From: an uncultured Paracoccus sp.
GTDB lineage: Bacteria; Pseudomonadota; Alphaproteobacteria; Rhodobacterales; Rhodobacteraceae
Direction: 5' to 3'
Assembly (NCBI RefSeq): GCF_937873615.1
Contig: NZ_CALMYP010000065.1
Location: 1-64,000 of the forward strand
DNA: 64,000 nt
Part shown: in pieces, positions 54,184 through 63,236 of the stretch
Numbering within the stretch: position 1 is the first letter of the stretch
How the letters are laid out: each line of letters begins with the position of its first letter
Position numbers and translations under genes: made by a program
The notes under the pieces: generated by a model
Databases searched by the model: none
The model's input: the letters and a program-made list of their open reading frames with translations, nothing else
What the model was told of the DNA's origin: nothing

Positions 54184-55329
54184 ATGGATTTCGCACTCAG
54201 CGAGGAACAGCAGGCGATTTTCGACATGGCGCGCGATTTCGGCGCGGGCGAGATCGCACCATTCGCCGAAGCCTGGGAAAATGACGGCACCATCCCGCGC
54301 GAGCTTTGGGGGAAGGTGGCCGAGCTTGGCTTGGGCGGCATCTTCGTATCCGAGGAATATGGCGGCTCGGGACTGTCGCGCCTCGACGGCACGCTGATCT
54401 TCGAGGCACTGGCGATGGCCTGCCCCTCGGTCGGCAGCTTCCTATCCATCCACAACATGTGCGGCGGCATGATCGACAAGTTCGGCTCGCCCGAGGCCAA
54501 GGCAAGGTTCCTGCCCGGCCTATGCCGCATGGAACAGATCTGGTCCTATTGCCTGACCGAGCCGGGATCGGGATCCGACGCCGCCGCCCTGCGCAGCCGC
54601 GCCCAACGCGGCAACGAAGGCTATCGCCTGAACGGCAGCAAGGCCTTCATCTCGGGCGGGGGCTATTCGGATTGCTACCTCAGCATGGCCCGCACCGGCG
54701 AGGATGGGCCGAAAGGCATCTCGGCCCTGGTGATCGAGGCCGGAGCGCCCGGCCTCAGCTTCGGCGCGCCGGAACGCAAGATGGGCTGGAAGGCGCAGCC
54801 GACCGCGCAGGTCCAGTTCGACGATTGCCTGATCCCGCTCGACAACCTGATCGGAGAGGAAGGGCGCGGCTTTTCCTATGCCATGGCCGGGCTGGATGGC
54901 GGGCGGCTGAATATCTCGGCCGGTGCGCTTGGTGCGGCGCAGGCGGCGCTCGACAGGACCGTCGCCTATATGGGCGAGCGGCGGGCCTTCGGCAGAACCC
55001 TCGACCAGTTTCAGGCGCTGCAGTTCCGCCTGGCCGAAATGGAAACCGCGCTGCAATCGGCCCGCATCTTCCTGCGTCAGGCGGCATGGAAGCTGGACCG
55101 GGGCGACCGCGATGCGACGAAATTCTGCGCTATGGCCAAGCTGCATGTCACCGACCGCGCCTTCGAGGTCGCCAATCAATGCCTGCAACTTCATGGCGGT
55201 TACGGCTATCTTGCCGATTACGGGATCGAGAAGATCGTGCGCGACCTGCGCGTGCACCAGATCCTGGAAGGCACGAATGAAATCATGCGGCTGATCGTCA
55301 GCCGCGCATTGCTGGAGGAACATGCGTGA
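54184..55329 (+). CDS. Acyl-CoA dehydrogenase (isobutyryl-CoA dehydrogenase type)
   Basis: This FAD enzyme oxidises a short branched acyl-CoA to its enoyl-CoA and passes electrons to ETF. It has 381 residues. Signatures are YCLTEPGSGSDAAALRSRAQ near residue 120 and QLHGGYGYLADYGIEKIVRD near 337. The probable catalytic Glu is in ILEGTNEIMR. Its place between mmsA and the hydroxyisobutyryl-CoA hydrolase and mmsB genes makes isobutyryl-CoA the most likely substrate. The next gene starts within its stop codon (GTGA). Confidence 0.9.
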   Translation: MDFALSEEQQAIFDMARDFGAGEIAPFAEAWENDGTIPRELWGKVAELGLGGIFVSEEYGGSGLSRLDGTLIFEALAMACPSVGSFLSIHNMCGGMIDKFGSPEAKARFLPGLCRMEQIWSYCLTEPGSGSDAAALRSRAQRGNEGYRLNGSKAFISGGGYSDCYLSMARTGEDGPKGISALVIEAGAPGLSFGAPERKMGWKAQPTAQVQFDDCLIPLDNLIGEEGRGFSYAMAGLDGGRLNISAGALGAAQAALDRTVAYMGERRAFGRTLDQFQALQFRLAEMETALQSARIFLRQAAWKLDRGDRDATKFCAMAKLHVTDRAFEVANQCLQLHGGYGYLADYGIEKIVRDLRVHQILEGTNEIMRLIVSRALLEEHA

Positions 55330-56330
55330 CGCGGGATCTGTCCATTCGCAAGGAAGGCGTCGCCGGCCGCATCACCTTCACCCGACCGCAGGCGCTGAAC
55401 GCACTGAGCCACGAGATGGCACTGGCTATCCACGCGGCATTGCGAGGGTGGGAGGATGACAGCGAGGTCAAGCTGGTCGTCATAGATGCCGAGGGCGAGC
55501 GCGCCTTTTGCGCCGGCGGCGATATCGCGGCGGTCTATCACGCGGCGAAGGCAGGCGATCATGCCGAGGGGCAGAGCTTCTTCTTCGACGAATACCGCAT
55601 GAATGCCGAGATCGCGAATTATCCGAAGCCGGTCGTGGCCTTCATGCAGGGCTTCGTCATGGGCGGCGGCGTGGGCGTGGGCGGCCATGCCAGTCACCGC
55701 ATCGTCGGCGACAGTACCCGCATCGCCATGCCGGAATCCGGGATCGGGCTGATCCCCGATGTGGGCGGAAGCTGGCTTCTGGCCCGTGCGCCGGGCCATC
55801 TTGGCGAATATCTGATGCTGACCGCCGACCGCATGGGTCCGGGCGACGCGATCAAGGCCGGTTTCGCCGATTTCTACCTGCCCGAGGCCGAATGGCCGGC
55901 GCTGATCGAAACGCTGATCCAGACCGGCGATCTGTCGGTCCTGCACGGTCAGACCCCGCCCGAGGCCCCGCTTTCGGCGCGCGATCTTTCGGCCTTTGCC
56001 GGCGCGGATACGGCTGCGATCATAGCCGTCCTTGAAACGCAGGGCGACGAGGCGGCGCTGAAACCGATCCGCCGCAACTCGCCCCTTTCCATGGCCGCCG
56101 GGCTGCGGCTGGTGCGCGAATCGCGCGGCGATGCCCGGATCGAGGACAGTCTGGCGCGCGAATACCGCTTCACCCATCGCGCCACCCAGCTTGGCGATTT
56201 CGTCGAGGGGGTGCGCGCCCAGGTCATCGACAAGGATCGCAATCCGCAATGGACCGCCGATGCCTCGGACGCGGCGGTCGATGCCATCCTGGCCCCGCTC
56301 GGGGCCGAAGAACTGCATTTCGACAGATAG
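55326..56330 (+). CDS. 3-hydroxyisobutyryl-CoA hydrolase (enoyl-CoA hydratase family)
   Basis: This crotonase-fold enzyme of 334 residues has RITFTRPQALNALSHEMALA, the oxyanion-hole segment AFCAGGDIAAVYH near 60, and GFVMGGGVGVGGH near 107. The PESGIGLIPDVGGSW loop near 139 is typical of HIBCH and not of ordinary hydratases. It would release 3-hydroxyisobutyrate for MmsB. The GTG start overlaps the preceding stop by three bases. mmsB starts 11 bases after its end. Confidence 0.9.
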   Translation: MTRDLSIRKEGVAGRITFTRPQALNALSHEMALAIHAALRGWEDDSEVKLVVIDAEGERAFCAGGDIAAVYHAAKAGDHAEGQSFFFDEYRMNAEIANYPKPVVAFMQGFVMGGGVGVGGHASHRIVGDSTRIAMPESGIGLIPDVGGSWLLARAPGHLGEYLMLTADRMGPGDAIKAGFADFYLPEAEWPALIETLIQTGDLSVLHGQTPPEAPLSARDLSAFAGADTAAIIAVLETQGDEAALKPIRRNSPLSMAAGLRLVRESRGDARIEDSLAREYRFTHRATQLGDFVEGVRAQVIDKDRNPQWTADASDAAVDAILAPLGAEELHFDR

Positions 56331-56340
56331 AGAGGACGCC

Positions 56341-57216
56341 ATGAAGATCGGATTCATCGGATTGGGCAATATGGGCCTGCCCATGGCAGGAAACCTCGCC
56401 GGGGCCGGCCATCAGGTCACCGGCTTCGACACCGTCGCCCCGGTGCAGCCCCCGCTGAGTGCCGCGAGCTCGGCAGCCGAAGCCGCAGCCGGTGCCGATA
56501 TCGTCATCACCATGCTGCCCAATGGCGATATCCTGCGCGCCGTCGCGGCCGAGGTGATCCCGGCCATGCGCAAGGGTGCGCTGCTCTGCGATTGCTCGAC
56601 GGTCGATGTGGCCTCGGCCCGCGCTGTGGCGGAGCAGGCGAAGGCCGCCGGTCTCGGCGCGCTGGATGCGCCGGTTTCGGGCGGGGTCGCGGGGGCTTCT
56701 GCCGGCACGCTGACCTTCATGGCTGGCGGCGGTGATGCGGATTTCGAGACCATGCGCCCGCTTTTCGAGATCATGGGCGCGCGCGCCATCCATTGCGGCG
56801 CTTCGGGCGCGGGACAGGCGGCGAAGCTGTGCAACAACATGATCCTCGGCGTGACCATGATCGCCACCTGCGAGGCCTTCGCCCTTGCCGACAAGCTGGG
56901 GCTGGACCGGCAGAAGCTGTATGACGTGGCCTCGACCTCCTCGGGCAGCAGCTGGTCGATGAACGCCTATTGCCCGGCACCGGGCATCGGCCCCGATTCG
57001 CCCTCGGATCACGACTATCGCCCCGGTTTCGCAGCCGAACTGATGCTGAAGGACCTGAACCTGTCGCAGCAGGCCGCCGAGGGCGTCGATGCCGACACGC
57101 CGATGGGCCAGCTTGCCCGCCAGCTTTACGCGACATTCGTCGAGGAGGAAGGCGGGCGCGGGCGCGACTTCTCGGCCATGCTGCCGCGTTTTTCGGATCG
57201 GGGCAGAAAAGGCTGA
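56341..57216 (+). CDS. mmsB: 3-hydroxyisobutyrate dehydrogenase
   Basis: MmsB oxidises 3-hydroxyisobutyrate to methylmalonate semialdehyde with NAD+, supplying MmsA. The 291-residue protein has the beta-hydroxyacid dehydrogenase fold: cofactor motif GFIGLGNMGLPMAGNL from residue 4, DAPVSGGVAGASAGTLTFM near 113, and the catalytic lysine in GQAAKLCNNMILG near 165. AGAGAGGAC precedes the ATG at 56341. It closes the valine-degradation operon. Confidence 0.95.
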   Translation: MKIGFIGLGNMGLPMAGNLAGAGHQVTGFDTVAPVQPPLSAASSAAEAAAGADIVITMLPNGDILRAVAAEVIPAMRKGALLCDCSTVDVASARAVAEQAKAAGLGALDAPVSGGVAGASAGTLTFMAGGGDADFETMRPLFEIMGARAIHCGASGAGQAAKLCNNMILGVTMIATCEAFALADKLGLDRQKLYDVASTSSGSSWSMNAYCPAPGIGPDSPSDHDYRPGFAAELMLKDLNLSQQAAEGVDADTPMGQLARQLYATFVEEEGGRGRDFSAMLPRFSDRGRKG

Positions 57217-57315
57217 AACCAGGGGCGCCGCCGTCGCAAGAAAATCTGACCCAGGCGGGGAACCGGGGCGGCTGCCCTGCGTTTCGTCAGACCGCATCAA
57301 CCGCTGGGCCTATTC

Positions 57316-57600
57316 GTGAAGTTGCCAAGTAACCTCGTCCTGACACTGTCTCTTGCAACGCTTAGCCCTGCCGCGCTGCTGCCCGACATCGCATCCGCAC
57401 AGGCCGAACAAGCGGTGGTCGTGGGCCAGCCTGCCCCCGCCGACAAGCTGCATATCGTGACCGAGCCGGGGCGTTACGGCCTTGGTCCCGAACTGCCGGG
57501 CAGCCATTATGCCGTGGTCGGCGACCAGTTGATCCGCATCGACGCGAAAACCAATGTCGTGCAATCCATCATCCGCAAGGTCGACGGCATCCTCGACTAG
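57316..57600 (+). CDS. Small secreted RcnB-like protein
   Basis: This 94-residue protein has an N-terminal signal sequence (LVLTLSLATLSPAALLPDIA, likely cleaved after ASAQA). The C-terminal pattern GSHYAVVGDQLIRIDAKTNV then VQSIIR resembles the periplasmic RcnB/YhcN-like tail seen in many short Rhodobacterales proteins. Function unknown. The start is GTG 57316 with no strong ribosome-binding site. It ends two bases from the recN stop on the opposite strand. Confidence 0.65.
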   Translation: MKLPSNLVLTLSLATLSPAALLPDIASAQAEQAVVVGQPAPADKLHIVTEPGRYGLGPELPGSHYAVVGDQLIRIDAKTNVVQSIIRKVDGILD

Positions 57601-57602
57601 AA

Positions 57603-59243
57603 TCAGCCGATCAGCGCCCGCGCCGCGTCGCGGGCGGCAGCGGTGATCTGCTCTCCCGAGAGCATCCGCGCGATTTCATCCACCCGCTCATCCGCGTTCA
57701 ACGCATGGACACGGCTGGTGGTCATCTCGCCCTCGACCTCCTTAGCGACGCGGAAATGGGTCGCACCAAGGGCCGCCACCTGCGGCGAATGCGTCACCAC
57801 CAGCACCTGAGCCCCTTCGGCCAGCCGCGCCAGCCGGCGCCCGACCGCATCGGCGGTGGCCCCGCCCACGCCCCGGTCGATCTCGTCGAAGATCAGGGTC
57901 AGCGCATCGTTGCCGCGCGCGAGACTGACCTTCAGCGCCAGCAGAAACCGCGACAGCTCGCCGCCCGAGGCGATCTTGTCCAATGCCCCCGCCGGCGCAC
58001 CGGGATTGGTGGCCACGGTGAAGGAGACGACATCCCGCCCCTCCGGCCCGAATTCGCCCTCGTCCAACCGGGTCTCGAACACCGCGCGCTCCATCTTCAA
58101 GGGCGCGAGTTCCGCCGCCATGGCCGCATCGAGTTGCCCCGCCGCTTCCAGCCGCGCAGCGCTGAGCGCATCGGCGGCGGCCTCGTAGGATTGCCGGCGC
58201 TGAGCGGCTTCGTGCCTCATCTCTCCAAGCAGTTCCTCGCTGCCCGAGAGAAGGCTCCAACGGTTGCGCAGCTCAGTCGACAGATCGGCAAGCCCGTCAG
58301 GCTGGACATCGTGCTTGCGCGCCAGTGCCCGCAGCGCGAACAGCCGCTCTTCGGTGCGCTCCAGCTCGGACGGGTCGAAATCCATCGCCTCCAGCGCCGA
58401 TTCGACACCGCCGAATGCCTCGCCCAACTCGATCAGCGCGCGGGACAGCGCCTCAAGCGGCGCATCGAAGCGCCCCTCGGCCTGATCGGCGGCACCTTCC
58501 AGCCAGCGCGTCGCATCCAGCATCGCGCCCTCGGCACCATCGGCGCCAAGCGCCTGCAATGCACGGGCCACATCGCCCCGGATCCGCTCCGCCGCCTGCA
58601 TCTTGCGCCGTGCCGTATCCAGCGCCGCATCCTCGCCCGGCTGAGGATCGAGCTTGTCGAGTTCCTCTAACGAATGGGTCAGGAATTCCTCTTCCTTGCG
58701 CCGCGCCTCCTGCTCGGCCTCAAGCCTGTCGATTTCGGCCTGCAGGCTGCGCAACTCGCGCCATTCGCCGCGGATCTGAGCAAGGTCGATCCCGGCAAAT
58801 GCGTCCAGCAATTGCCGGTGACCGCGCGGGTTCAGAAGCCCGCGATCGTCGTGCTGGCCGTGAAGTTCGACCAGCGTTTCCGACAGCGCCCGCAGCACCT
58901 CGCCCGAGGCGCGGCGGTCGTTGATCCAGGCGCTCTTGCGGCCATCGGCGCTGTTCACGCGGCGCAGGATCAACTCGTCCCCCGGCTCGATCCCGGCCTC
59001 GGCCAGAACCGCGCGCGCCGGATGACCCGCAGGCAATGAGAAAACCGCCGTCACCTCTCCCTGCATGGCACCCGCGCGGACCAGTTCCGCCCGACCGCGC
59101 CAGCCCAGCACGAAACCCAGACAATCGAGCAGGATGGACTTGCCGGCCCCGGTCTCGCCGGTCAGCACGTTCAGGCCGGGGCCGAATTCCAGATCCAGCC
59201 GGTCGATCAGCAGAATGTCGCGGATTTGCAATTCGCGCAGCAT
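57603..59243 (-). CDS. recN: DNA repair protein RecN
   Basis: RecN is an SMC-like ATPase that helps join double-strand breaks. The 546-residue protein has Walker A in TGETGAGKSILLDCLGF at 28-44, a long central coiled coil (about 150-350), and signature ASGGELSRFLLALK with Walker B LTLIFDEIDRGVGG in the C-terminal half. It lies downstream of bamD on the same strand with 33 bases between, and ends against the small secreted protein gene. Confidence 0.95.
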   Translation of the reverse strand: MLRELQIRDILLIDRLDLEFGPGLNVLTGETGAGKSILLDCLGFVLGWRGRAELVRAGAMQGEVTAVFSLPAGHPARAVLAEAGIEPGDELILRRVNSADGRKSAWINDRRASGEVLRALSETLVELHGQHDDRGLLNPRGHRQLLDAFAGIDLAQIRGEWRELRSLQAEIDRLEAEQEARRKEEEFLTHSLEELDKLDPQPGEDAALDTARRKMQAAERIRGDVARALQALGADGAEGAMLDATRWLEGAADQAEGRFDAPLEALSRALIELGEAFGGVESALEAMDFDPSELERTEERLFALRALARKHDVQPDGLADLSTELRNRWSLLSGSEELLGEMRHEAAQRRQSYEAAADALSAARLEAAGQLDAAMAAELAPLKMERAVFETRLDEGEFGPEGRDVVSFTVATNPGAPAGALDKIASGGELSRFLLALKVSLARGNDALTLIFDEIDRGVGGATADAVGRRLARLAEGAQVLVVTHSPQVAALGATHFRVAKEVEGEMTTSRVHALNADERVDEIARMLSGEQITAAARDAARALIG

Positions 59244-59276
59244 CGCCCGCCTCGTTGGATGCGCGTCAGCGCACCG

Positions 59277-60125
59277 TCACAGCCATTTGCCCCGGACCAT
59301 CTGGCGATAGACATTGGTCAGCCAGCTATTGCCCTGCACCGTCGCCGTCAGGCCACGTCCGCGCAACTGATCATAGGCATCCTGATAGAAGGGCGAGGAT
59401 TGGAAGTTATACCCCAGGATTGCACCAGCCGTCTGCGCCTCGTCGACCAGACCAAGTGCCAGATAGGCCTCGACCAGACGCATCAGGGCTTCGGGCGTAT
59501 GGGTCGTGGTCTGAAAATCCTCGACGACGACACGGAAGCGGTTGATCGCCGCCGTATAGTGACCGCGCTTCAGGTAATAGCGCCCGATTTCCATTTCCTT
59601 GCCGGCCAGATGGTCGAAGGCGAGGTCGAATTTCAGGATCGAGCTGCGCGCATATTCGCTGTCGGGATATTCCTCGATCACCTCGCGCAGCGCCTGCAGC
59701 GCCTGAAAGGTCAGGCCCTGATCGCGGCCGATCTCGTCGATCTGGTCGTAATAGCTGAGGGCCAGCAGATATTTCGCGTAAGCCGCGTCGTCATCGCCGG
59801 GATAGGTGTCGATAAAGCGCTGCGCAGCGCCACGCGCATCTTCGTATTTCTTGGCCTTGTGATAACCATAGGCCTGCATGATCAGCGCCCGCTTCGCCCA
59901 TTCCGAATAGGGATAAAGGCGCTCGATCTCGGAGAAATAGTAAACCGCGTTATCGGGCTTGCGGTTGTTTTCCAACTCGTATTCGCCGCGCTTGTAGATT
60001 TCCTCGGCGGTGAAATTGTCCACCGGCACACGGCCACCATTCGCCTCGCGCCCCGCGCAACCAGCGAGAACACTGCCCGCCACAATCAGCGCAACAAGGG
60101 ACTTGGACGAAACGAAGCGGACCAT
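59277..60125 (-). CDS. bamD: Outer membrane assembly lipoprotein BamD
   Basis: BamD is the essential lipoprotein partner of BamA in beta-barrel insertion. The 282-residue protein has a lipobox (VAGSVLAGC, lipidated C23) and then five TPR-like helical pairs (for example FTAEEIYKRGEYELENNRKP, ALIMQAYGYHKAKKYEDARG). I choose MVRFVSSKSLVALIVAGSVL at 60125. The longer frame to 60197 lacks a signal sequence. It is followed by recN and preceded by lpxC on the same strand, the usual alphaproteobacterial order. Confidence 0.93.
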   Translation of the reverse strand: MVRFVSSKSLVALIVAGSVLAGCAGREANGGRVPVDNFTAEEIYKRGEYELENNRKPDNAVYYFSEIERLYPYSEWAKRALIMQAYGYHKAKKYEDARGAAQRFIDTYPGDDDAAYAKYLLALSYYDQIDEIGRDQGLTFQALQALREVIEEYPDSEYARSSILKFDLAFDHLAGKEMEIGRYYLKRGHYTAAINRFRVVVEDFQTTTHTPEALMRLVEAYLALGLVDEAQTAGAILGYNFQSSPFYQDAYDQLRGRGLTATVQGNSWLTNVYRQMVRGKWL

Positions 60126-60264
60126 CGAAACCTGCCTGTCAGAACTTAACGCCGGAAAAACGAGTCGAGCCCGTGCACAGCCCGGTCGTCCTAGCACAGA
60201 ACATCAGGGGGCGCAAAATGGCAATGTGGTGATTTTACCGGGGCTTGCAGGTTGCCCCACAAGC

Positions 60265-61203
60265 TCAGGCTACGGCGGTGAGCGCCGGCGCGTTGACCGG
60301 GCCATAGGCGGCAACGCCGGCGCCCGGCAGCCGGCATTCCAGATCAGAGGCGCAGATCTCCCATTCCCAGGCGTCAGGCTGCGAAAACAGCGCGTGCAGA
60401 AGCTTGTTGGTCATGGCATGGCCGGCACGGTTGCCGGTATAGCGGGCCAGAAGCGGCGCACCGGCCAGGGCCAGGTCGCCCATGGCATCCAGCATCTTGT
60501 GGCGCACGGCCTCGTCCTGATGGCGCAACCCGCCCGGCGACAGCACCTTGTCGCCATCAACAACGACGGCGTTCATATAGGAACCGCCGAGGGCGAGGCC
60601 ATTGGCGCGCATCGCCTCGACATCGGATTGGCGGCAGAAGGTGCGACTGTCCATCAGCTCACGCACAAAGGCGCCATTTGCCATGTCCAGTGCCTTCTCC
60701 TGCCGCCCAATGGCCGGGTCTACGAAATCGATATGAAAGTCGATTTCCAGATGATCGGCCGGCTCCAGCCGCGCCACGGCCTCACCTTCGCGCACCTCAA
60801 CGGGGCGCTTGACGCGGATGGCATGCTGTTGGGCATCCTGCTCACGAATACCGACATTCAGGATTCCCGCCACGAATTCCGCCGACGACCCGTCAAGGAT
60901 CGGGACTTCCGGCCCATTGATGCGGATCAGAAGGTTGCGGATGCCGGTCCCGGAAAGGGCCGCCATGATATGTTCGATGGTGGAGACCCGGGCGCCGTGA
61001 TCATTCTCGATCAGCGTACACAGCTTCGAAGGCACGACATGATCCCAGAGCGCCGGAATACGGTTCCGACCGGTCGGCAGGTCGCTGCGTTCGAAGACGA
61101 TACCATGACCGGCAGGTGCAGGCACCAGTTCCATGCGCACGGCAGCACCGGAATGAAGTCCGACACCCCGAAACTCTGTCACTCTTGCAATGGTCGCCTG
61201 CAT
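60265..61203 (-). CDS. lpxC: UDP-3-O-acyl-N-acetylglucosamine deacetylase
   Basis: LpxC catalyses the committed step of lipid A synthesis. The 312-residue zinc enzyme has FRGVGLHSGAAVRMEL at the N-terminus. The zinc ligands are H78 (VSTIEHIMAAL) and the His and Asp of HKMLDAMGDLALAG near 230. The catalytic His is in NRAGHAMTNKLL. I prefer the start at 61203 (MQATIARVTEF), which gives the family N-terminus, over ATG 61221. It lies between ftsZ and bamD. Its length is normal. Confidence 0.94.
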   Translation of the reverse strand: MQATIARVTEFRGVGLHSGAAVRMELVPAPAGHGIVFERSDLPTGRNRIPALWDHVVPSKLCTLIENDHGARVSTIEHIMAALSGTGIRNLLIRINGPEVPILDGSSAEFVAGILNVGIREQDAQQHAIRVKRPVEVREGEAVARLEPADHLEIDFHIDFVDPAIGRQEKALDMANGAFVRELMDSRTFCRQSDVEAMRANGLALGGSYMNAVVVDGDKVLSPGGLRHQDEAVRHKMLDAMGDLALAGAPLLARYTGNRAGHAMTNKLLHALFSQPDAWEWEICASDLECRLPGAGVAAYGPVNAPALTAVA

Positions 61204-61358
61204 GGTACTGCCCGTGTTCATTATTTACCGGGAATTAACTTTCCCCGTAACTTCCACCTAGGCGCAGAGGGCGGTCCACTCAATTAACGATTTGTGACTC
61301 TCTGTAACAATGGTGGCGACGAAAACACCAGAATTTCCGCAGATTGCAGCGTTTCCAC

Positions 61359-61386
61359 GAAAAAGGGCCGCCCCGGGGCGGCCCTT
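61359..61386 (-). terminator. Intrinsic terminator after ftsZ
   Basis: On the minus strand the perfect ten-base stem GGGCCGCCCC / GGGGCGGCCC is followed by TTTTT. It lies 49 bases past the ftsZ stop and separates the cell-division genes from lpxC, which therefore needs its own promoter. Confidence 0.9.
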
Positions 61387-61434
61387 CGGATCTCGTTCAC
61401 ACGTGGCCGTGACCGGCCCCGGATGCCCTCGTGA

Positions 61435-63015
61435 TCAGTTCGCCTGACGGCGCAGGAAGGCCGGGATTTCCGAGCTGCCGGTTTGCGAATCGTCGGCCAG
61501 CTCGTCGAATTCCGCATCCTGATTTCTCGGGCGGTGGGACAAAACACGTTCGTTCACGCGATCCGCAATCGACGCTGCCGAGGGCTTTTCGGCATTATGG
61601 CCGGCCATGCGCTCGATCATGCGACCAAGCCCGGCCATGCGGCTTTCATTGCGGGCAGGCGCCGCCGGCGCCGGATTGCGCGCCTGCGCCAAAGGGGCAC
61701 GAGCGCCCGCGCCGAGCTGGGCTTCGGCGATACGGCGCATCCGTTCCAGCACATCGGCAGGCGGCGTGCCACGCGGGGCGGCACCGCTGCGCGGGGCGAT
61801 GAAGTTCTCGGCCTCGTCGCCGATCGGATTGGCAGGGGCGCTGGCACGGCTCGTCTCGCGCGGCTGATAGGCCGGGGCCGGCATCTCGTCCTCGATCCGG
61901 GCAGTCGGGGCCTGCTCCTCGGTGCGGGCGACGGGCGGCGCGGCGCGGCGCGGCGGCAGGTCGTCCAGCTCGGCCCGGGTCTCGACCTCGGGCTGATGTG
62001 CAACTGCCTCGACCCGGCGACGGGGTGCGGGCGGGGCGGCTTCCTCGATTGCGGCGTCGATGCCGGTGGCGACGACCGACACGCGGATCGTGCCTTCCAT
62101 CGACGGATCCAGCGTCGAGCCGACGATGATATTGGCGTCGCCATCGACCTTGTCGCGGATGATATTCGCGGCCTCGTCCAGTTCGAACAGCGTCAGGTCG
62201 GTGCTGCCGGTGATGTTGATCAGCACGCCCTTGGCGCCGTTCAGGCTGATCTCGTCCAGAAGCGGGTTGGCGATGGCCTTCTCGGCGGCCTGCACGGCGC
62301 GGTTTTCGCCGGTGGCCTCGCCGGTGCCCATCATCGCCTTGCCCATCTCGTCCATGACGGCGCGCACGTCGGCGAAATCGAGGTTGATCAGGCCCGGGCG
62401 CACCATCAGGTCGGTCACACCCTTGACGCCCTGATAGAGCACGTCATCGGCCATGGCGAAGGCTTCGGTGAAGGTGGTCTTCTCATTCGCGAGGCGGAAC
62501 AGGTTCTGGTTCGGAATGATGATCAGCGTATCGACATGCTTCTGCAGCTCGGCCACGCCGCTATCGGCCTGACGCATCCGCTTGGTGCCTTCGAACTGGA
62601 AGGGCTTGGTCACCACGCCGACGGTCAGGATGCCCATCTGGCGGGCGGCCTGGGCGATGATCGGGGCCGCGCCGGTGCCGGTGCCGCCGCCCATCCCGGC
62701 GGTGATGAAGCACATATGCGCGCCCTGCAGGTGATCGACGATATCTTCGATCGTTTCCTCGGCGGCGCGGGCGCCGACTTCGGGCTTGGCGCCGGCACCG
62801 AGCCCCTCGGTCACTTTCGGACCCAGCTGGATGCGGCTTTCCGATTTCGACTGCTTGAGCGCCTGCGCGTCGGTATTGGCGACCACGAAAACGCAACCCT
62901 CAAGCTGCTGTTCGATCATGTTGTTGACCGCGTTGCCGCCCGCGCCACCGACACCGAACACGGTGATGCGCGGCTTCAGATCGTCGTCGTCGTTCATCAT
63001 CAGATTGAGGTTCAT
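61435..63015 (-). CDS. ftsZ: Cell division protein FtsZ
   Basis: FtsZ is the tubulin-like GTPase of the division ring. It has 526 residues. The GTPase core holds [14 protein letters not shown] at 20-33 and the tubulin signature [10 protein letters not shown] at 109-118. The catalytic T7-loop is in [14 protein letters not shown] long variable linker (about 330-510), rich in Ala/Pro/Arg, follows. The conserved C-terminal peptide EIPAFLRRQ binds FtsA and other partners. The start at 63015 ([21 protein letters not shown]) follows AGGCGGAAACC. Confidence 0.97.
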   Translation of the reverse strand: MNLNLMMNDDDDLKPRITVFGVGGAGGNAVNNMIEQQLEGCVFVVANTDAQALKQSKSESRIQLGPKVTEGLGAGAKPEVGARAAEETIEDIVDHLQGAHMCFITAGMGGGTGTGAAPIIAQAARQMGILTVGVVTKPFQFEGTKRMRQADSGVAELQKHVDTLIIIPNQNLFRLANEKTTFTEAFAMADDVLYQGVKGVTDLMVRPGLINLDFADVRAVMDEMGKAMMGTGEATGENRAVQAAEKAIANPLLDEISLNGAKGVLINITGSTDLTLFELDEAANIIRDKVDGDANIIVGSTLDPSMEGTIRVSVVATGIDAAIEEAAPPAPRRRVEAVAHQPEVETRAELDDLPPRRAAPPVARTEEQAPTARIEDEMPAPAYQPRETSRASAPANPIGDEAENFIAPRSGAAPRGTPPADVLERMRRIAEAQLGAGARAPLAQARNPAPAAPARNESRMAGLGRMIERMAGHNAEKPSAASIADRVNERVLSHRPRNQDAEFDELADDSQTGSSEIPAFLRRQAN

Positions 63016-63236
63016 GGTTTCCGCCTGTTTTATCGCTACGTTCCGGGTCTTGTGCCCGACCGAATCCACCGTATTCGTCAAACTCTACCCAAGCCGGTGC
63101 CCAACGTCACCCGAAAAACACGATTCAACCCCAAAATCTTGTGGGCAATCCATGTGGTTCCGGCGGTATCTTGCCGACACCGCAGGATATAGCGGAGACC
63201 TCGAAAGCCGCCGCTACCAATGATTTCAGAGGCCTG

